A stretch of 10,349 nucleotides of DNA, from NCBI GenBank assembly GCA_015657535.1, contig JADHZB010000403.1, forward strand, positions 1-10,349. Direction: 5' to 3'. The position numbers and the translations under genes were made by a program. The stretch's first letter is position 1, and each line of letters begins with the position of its first letter. The DNA is from Nephromyces sp. MM_2019. Its lineage: Eukaryota > Apicomplexa > Aconoidasida > Nephromycida. Below the pieces are notes generated by a model, which was not told the origin of the DNA, searched no databases, and was given only the letters and a program-made list of their open reading frames with translations. This document shows positions 8,481 to 10,349 of this stretch, in pieces.

Positions 8481-8800
8481 GAAAGTCAGAGATTTAGAAG
8501 GCAGCGGGGGTAGAATGGTGGAGGGGAGGGGTGGGGGAGAGGTGGGGAAAGAGATTGAAAAGCAACATGAAAAGCAACATGAAGAGCAAGATTAGGAAGA
8601 AGCTCCTTTAGAGGTTGTATCAGTGTATATACAGGGAATTTGCTCTACCATCTTGTAGGAATCAGTTTGTGTGTGCTATGGTCGATATATTTCATATATA
8701 TGTTGAAATGCAGATAAATGCTCTCTTTGAGGCTTTTAAAGGCTCAACTTCATTTTCTTGTGTGTTAATGATAAAGTTTATACTTTTTTAGCCATACTAA
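8481..8800 (+). other. SPF27 3' untranslated region (probable)
   Basis: After TGA the sequence is purine-rich to about 8600, including three 12-bp units (GAAAAGCAACAT twice, then GAAGAGCAAGAT; 8557-8592). It then becomes AT-rich with polyadenylation-like strings (CAGATAAATG near 8710, AATGATAAAG near 8767). No canonical AATAAA is seen. A 15-base string at 8725-8739 recurs at 1950-1964. The end of the transcript is not defined by the sequence. Confidence 0.5.
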
Positions 8801-9420
8801 TACGTTTGTACATGCGTGGATGCGCATGTGTGTGTGGGTGTGTTCATGTGTGCGTACACGTGTGTGCTTTCGGTATTAATTCTGTACGTTGTTTCTTTTG
8901 GTGTGTGTGCAAACTGCGTTAAAGAGTCGCTTCGCACACTCCAGCATCCCGGATCCTACAGCTAACAAAGTATAGATTCATCTCTCTGCCTGAGAGTATA
9001 GAACTTTTGGGTGGGTGAAATTCTTGTTTGCTTTGTGTGTGTACGTACACTGCAACGCGTCATATTCTTGGAGTTACTGCTGCTTGAGTGTGTGCGCGCT
9101 GAATGCAAGTTTCAGCAGGAGCTTATAGTCAGTTGTGCTACAGTATCCTAATGAAATAGGTATGTGGGTGTATGTGTGTGCGATCTATCCGTGTGTATGC
9201 GGTGCATCCATGTGTGTGCATGCATATGTGTGCATCCATTTATGTGGTATATCCGTGTGTGTGAGAGATGCCCTCTCGCCCTAATTCGTAGCGTGACGCC
9301 AAAAAGGGTGATCTCTGCAAAGTTTACGAGGCTTAAGTGGCAACACACATGAAAGCACTCACAGGTTTTCTGAGTAAAGATGAGTGCCGACACACTTGAT
9401 GAGTGCGAGAAATATACTAG
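8801..9420. other. TG-rich spacer downstream of SPF27, then unique stretch
   Basis: TG-rich on the plus strand to about 9270, including GTGTACGTACAC at 9039-9050. At about 9270-9420 it is ordinary mixed sequence that marks the switch to CA-rich sequence. On the minus strand this part has an acceptor-like TTTGCAG near 9315 and an 81-codon frame (9148-9393), but its end is pure repeat. I see no supportable gene. Confidence 0.45.
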
Positions 9421-9860
9421 TTCTTATAGGCTATGCACACAAAAATGCTAAACAAAACACACACAAATAGTAACCACAACACCCGCACACACGCCCATGC
9501 ACCCACACAACACTAAATTCCCACATCCCCACCTGCACACCCTCACACACACACACACACAATTTATCATTGCAAAAGTTATTCTCACACACACGCGCAC
9601 ACATCAACGAATGCGACTTCTTTATAGGCGCTTAAAGAGTTGGCAACAAAAGATTTTTCGCACACACATACATACATAAAACCCTCCATATTTTCCTCTA
9701 GCTCTACAACTAAGCCTAAGTTTCCTCCCATCATAGGGGTGTATGGACACCCCACACACCTGCTTCGTGATGCTTTCATATTAAGAGAAAAATTGCTACT
9801 CGGTAGAAACTAGTGTAGGTACAAGGCTCCAATGTATTAGATAAAATCGCAAACTATCAT
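9421..9860. other. CA-rich spacer on plus strand
   Basis: CACACA-rich sequence with a clean (CA)n tract near 9544-9561, followed by mixed sequence from about 9600. Only short low-complexity frames are present and no gene is recognised. Confidence 0.55.
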
Positions 9861-10125
9861 CTTCTCTCTACCCCCAAAGTAACAGACCCTAGGTTCCTCC
9901 CTGCTCCTCAACTCGGACACTGTAGGTTTCTCTCTAGTCTTCAGCTCGTACACTATAGGCTTCTCAACCCCCCAAGTCACACTCTGCATGTTTCTCTCTA
10001 GCCCCCAACTCGCACACACCACACATACTCCCCCCCACCAATAAACTCACAACCTACGTATCTCTCCCTAACCCCCCCATTCGCACACTACACACTTCTC
10101 TCGCTATCCCCCTCGAATCACACAC
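9861..10125. repeat. Degenerate 32-36-bp tandem repeat, about eight copies
   Basis: The motif (C/T)TTCTCTCTA followed by CCCCCAACTCGCACAC recurs with starts near 9861, 9894, 9927, 9959, 9991, 10024, 10059 and 10095, a spacing of 32-36 bp. TTTCTCTCTA is exact at 9927-9936 and 9991-10000. The plus strand is the C-rich strand; the minus strand would read G/TG-rich, like the other minisatellites here. Sequence to about 10230 continues as C-rich and CA-rich without a clear period. Confidence 0.8.
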
Positions 10126-10178
10126 ACCACACACCCACCCCAACTCCTACGCCACCTCCCCCTCGCAACCGCTACACA

Positions 10179-10349
10179 CTACCCCCCCTCAACCCCCACA
10201 TCCCCCCCACAATACACACCACAACCCCCCTCGCTAGTCCAGTCGATTGTATTGCCTCGGTTTATTCCACATATCGGCTGAGCTGCTCTTCCCTTGAGGG
10301 CCTCCAGGGAACGGACTGTTTCCCACCCCATTAGAGGCCTGTGGAAACA
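10179..10349 (-). CDS. Possible exon of an unidentified minus-strand gene (partial)
   Basis: The minus strand is open from the right edge to TAG at 10181-10179. The first part (10349 to about 10230) reads like real protein: PLMGWETVRSLEALKGRAAQ then PICGINRGNTIDWTSE. After that the translation becomes Gly/Val-rich from poly-G and TG repeats, so the true exon probably ends, by stop or splice, near 10230. An acceptor-like TTTCCACAG (AG at 10340-10339) could begin the exon at 10338, or the exon could extend beyond the window. I do not recognise the family. A string AATAAA on the minus strand near 10266-10261 means part of this could instead be 3' untranslated sequence. Confidence 0.35.
   Translation of the reverse strand, partial: CFHRPLMGWETVRSLEALKGRAAQPICGINRGNTIDWTSEGGCGVYCGGDVGVEGG

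Noticed and set aside
9270..9350. Possible small RNA gene in the unique stretch
   Set aside because: No tRNA box A/B pattern or convincing stem structure could be found by eye.
1..10349. CRISPR array, phage, transposon or prokaryotic defence system
   Set aside because: The repeats are adjacent units without spacers, no transposase or terminal inverted repeats are visible, and the genes are eukaryotic and spliced.

Overview
This window looks like nuclear DNA of a unicellular eukaryote, most likely an alveolate and possibly an apicomplexan. One gene is spliced with GT-AG introns. The spacers and introns are very rich in TG/CA dinucleotides and minisatellites. The two recognisable proteins are a splicing factor found in most eukaryotes and a ferlin-type C2 protein, a family present in protists and animals. 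TGA, TAA and TAG all appear to act as stops, so there is no sign of a ciliate-type code. Placement below 'protist, probably alveolate' is inference.

Left edge (1-495, minus strand): the first coding exon of a C2-domain protein of the ferlin family, running off the left edge. Just upstream of its ATG is a 28-bp minisatellite (519-730) with six exact copies. Positions 731-5244 hold no gene I can support. They are a series of TG-rich or CA-rich blocks with several degenerate tandem repeats (1516-1664, 2510-2905, 3795-3945), broken by AT-rich islands at about 2930-3290 and 3955-4400.

Centre (about 5245-8800, plus strand): an AT-rich promoter and 5' leader region, then a complete five-exon gene (ATG 6039, stop 8478-8480; 429 aa) for the BCAS2/SPF27 subunit of the Prp19/CDC5L (NineTeen) spliceosomal complex. 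All four introns keep frame exactly. The protein is nearly twice the usual length because of an N-terminal extension, an internal acidic insert and a very acidic C-terminal tail.

Right side (8800-10349): TG-rich sequence switches near 9270-9420 to CA/C-rich sequence with an eight-copy degenerate repeat of about 33 bp (9861-10125). At the right edge is a coding-like minus-strand stretch that I cannot identify, probably the last exon in the window of a gene that begins outside it.

TG lies on the sense strand of the SPF27 introns and of the ferlin intron. TG/CA polarity flips several times across the window, which may record the direction of transcription. I saw no tRNA, rRNA, CRISPR array, transposase or prokaryote-type system. 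The neighbouring genes do not form a functional unit.
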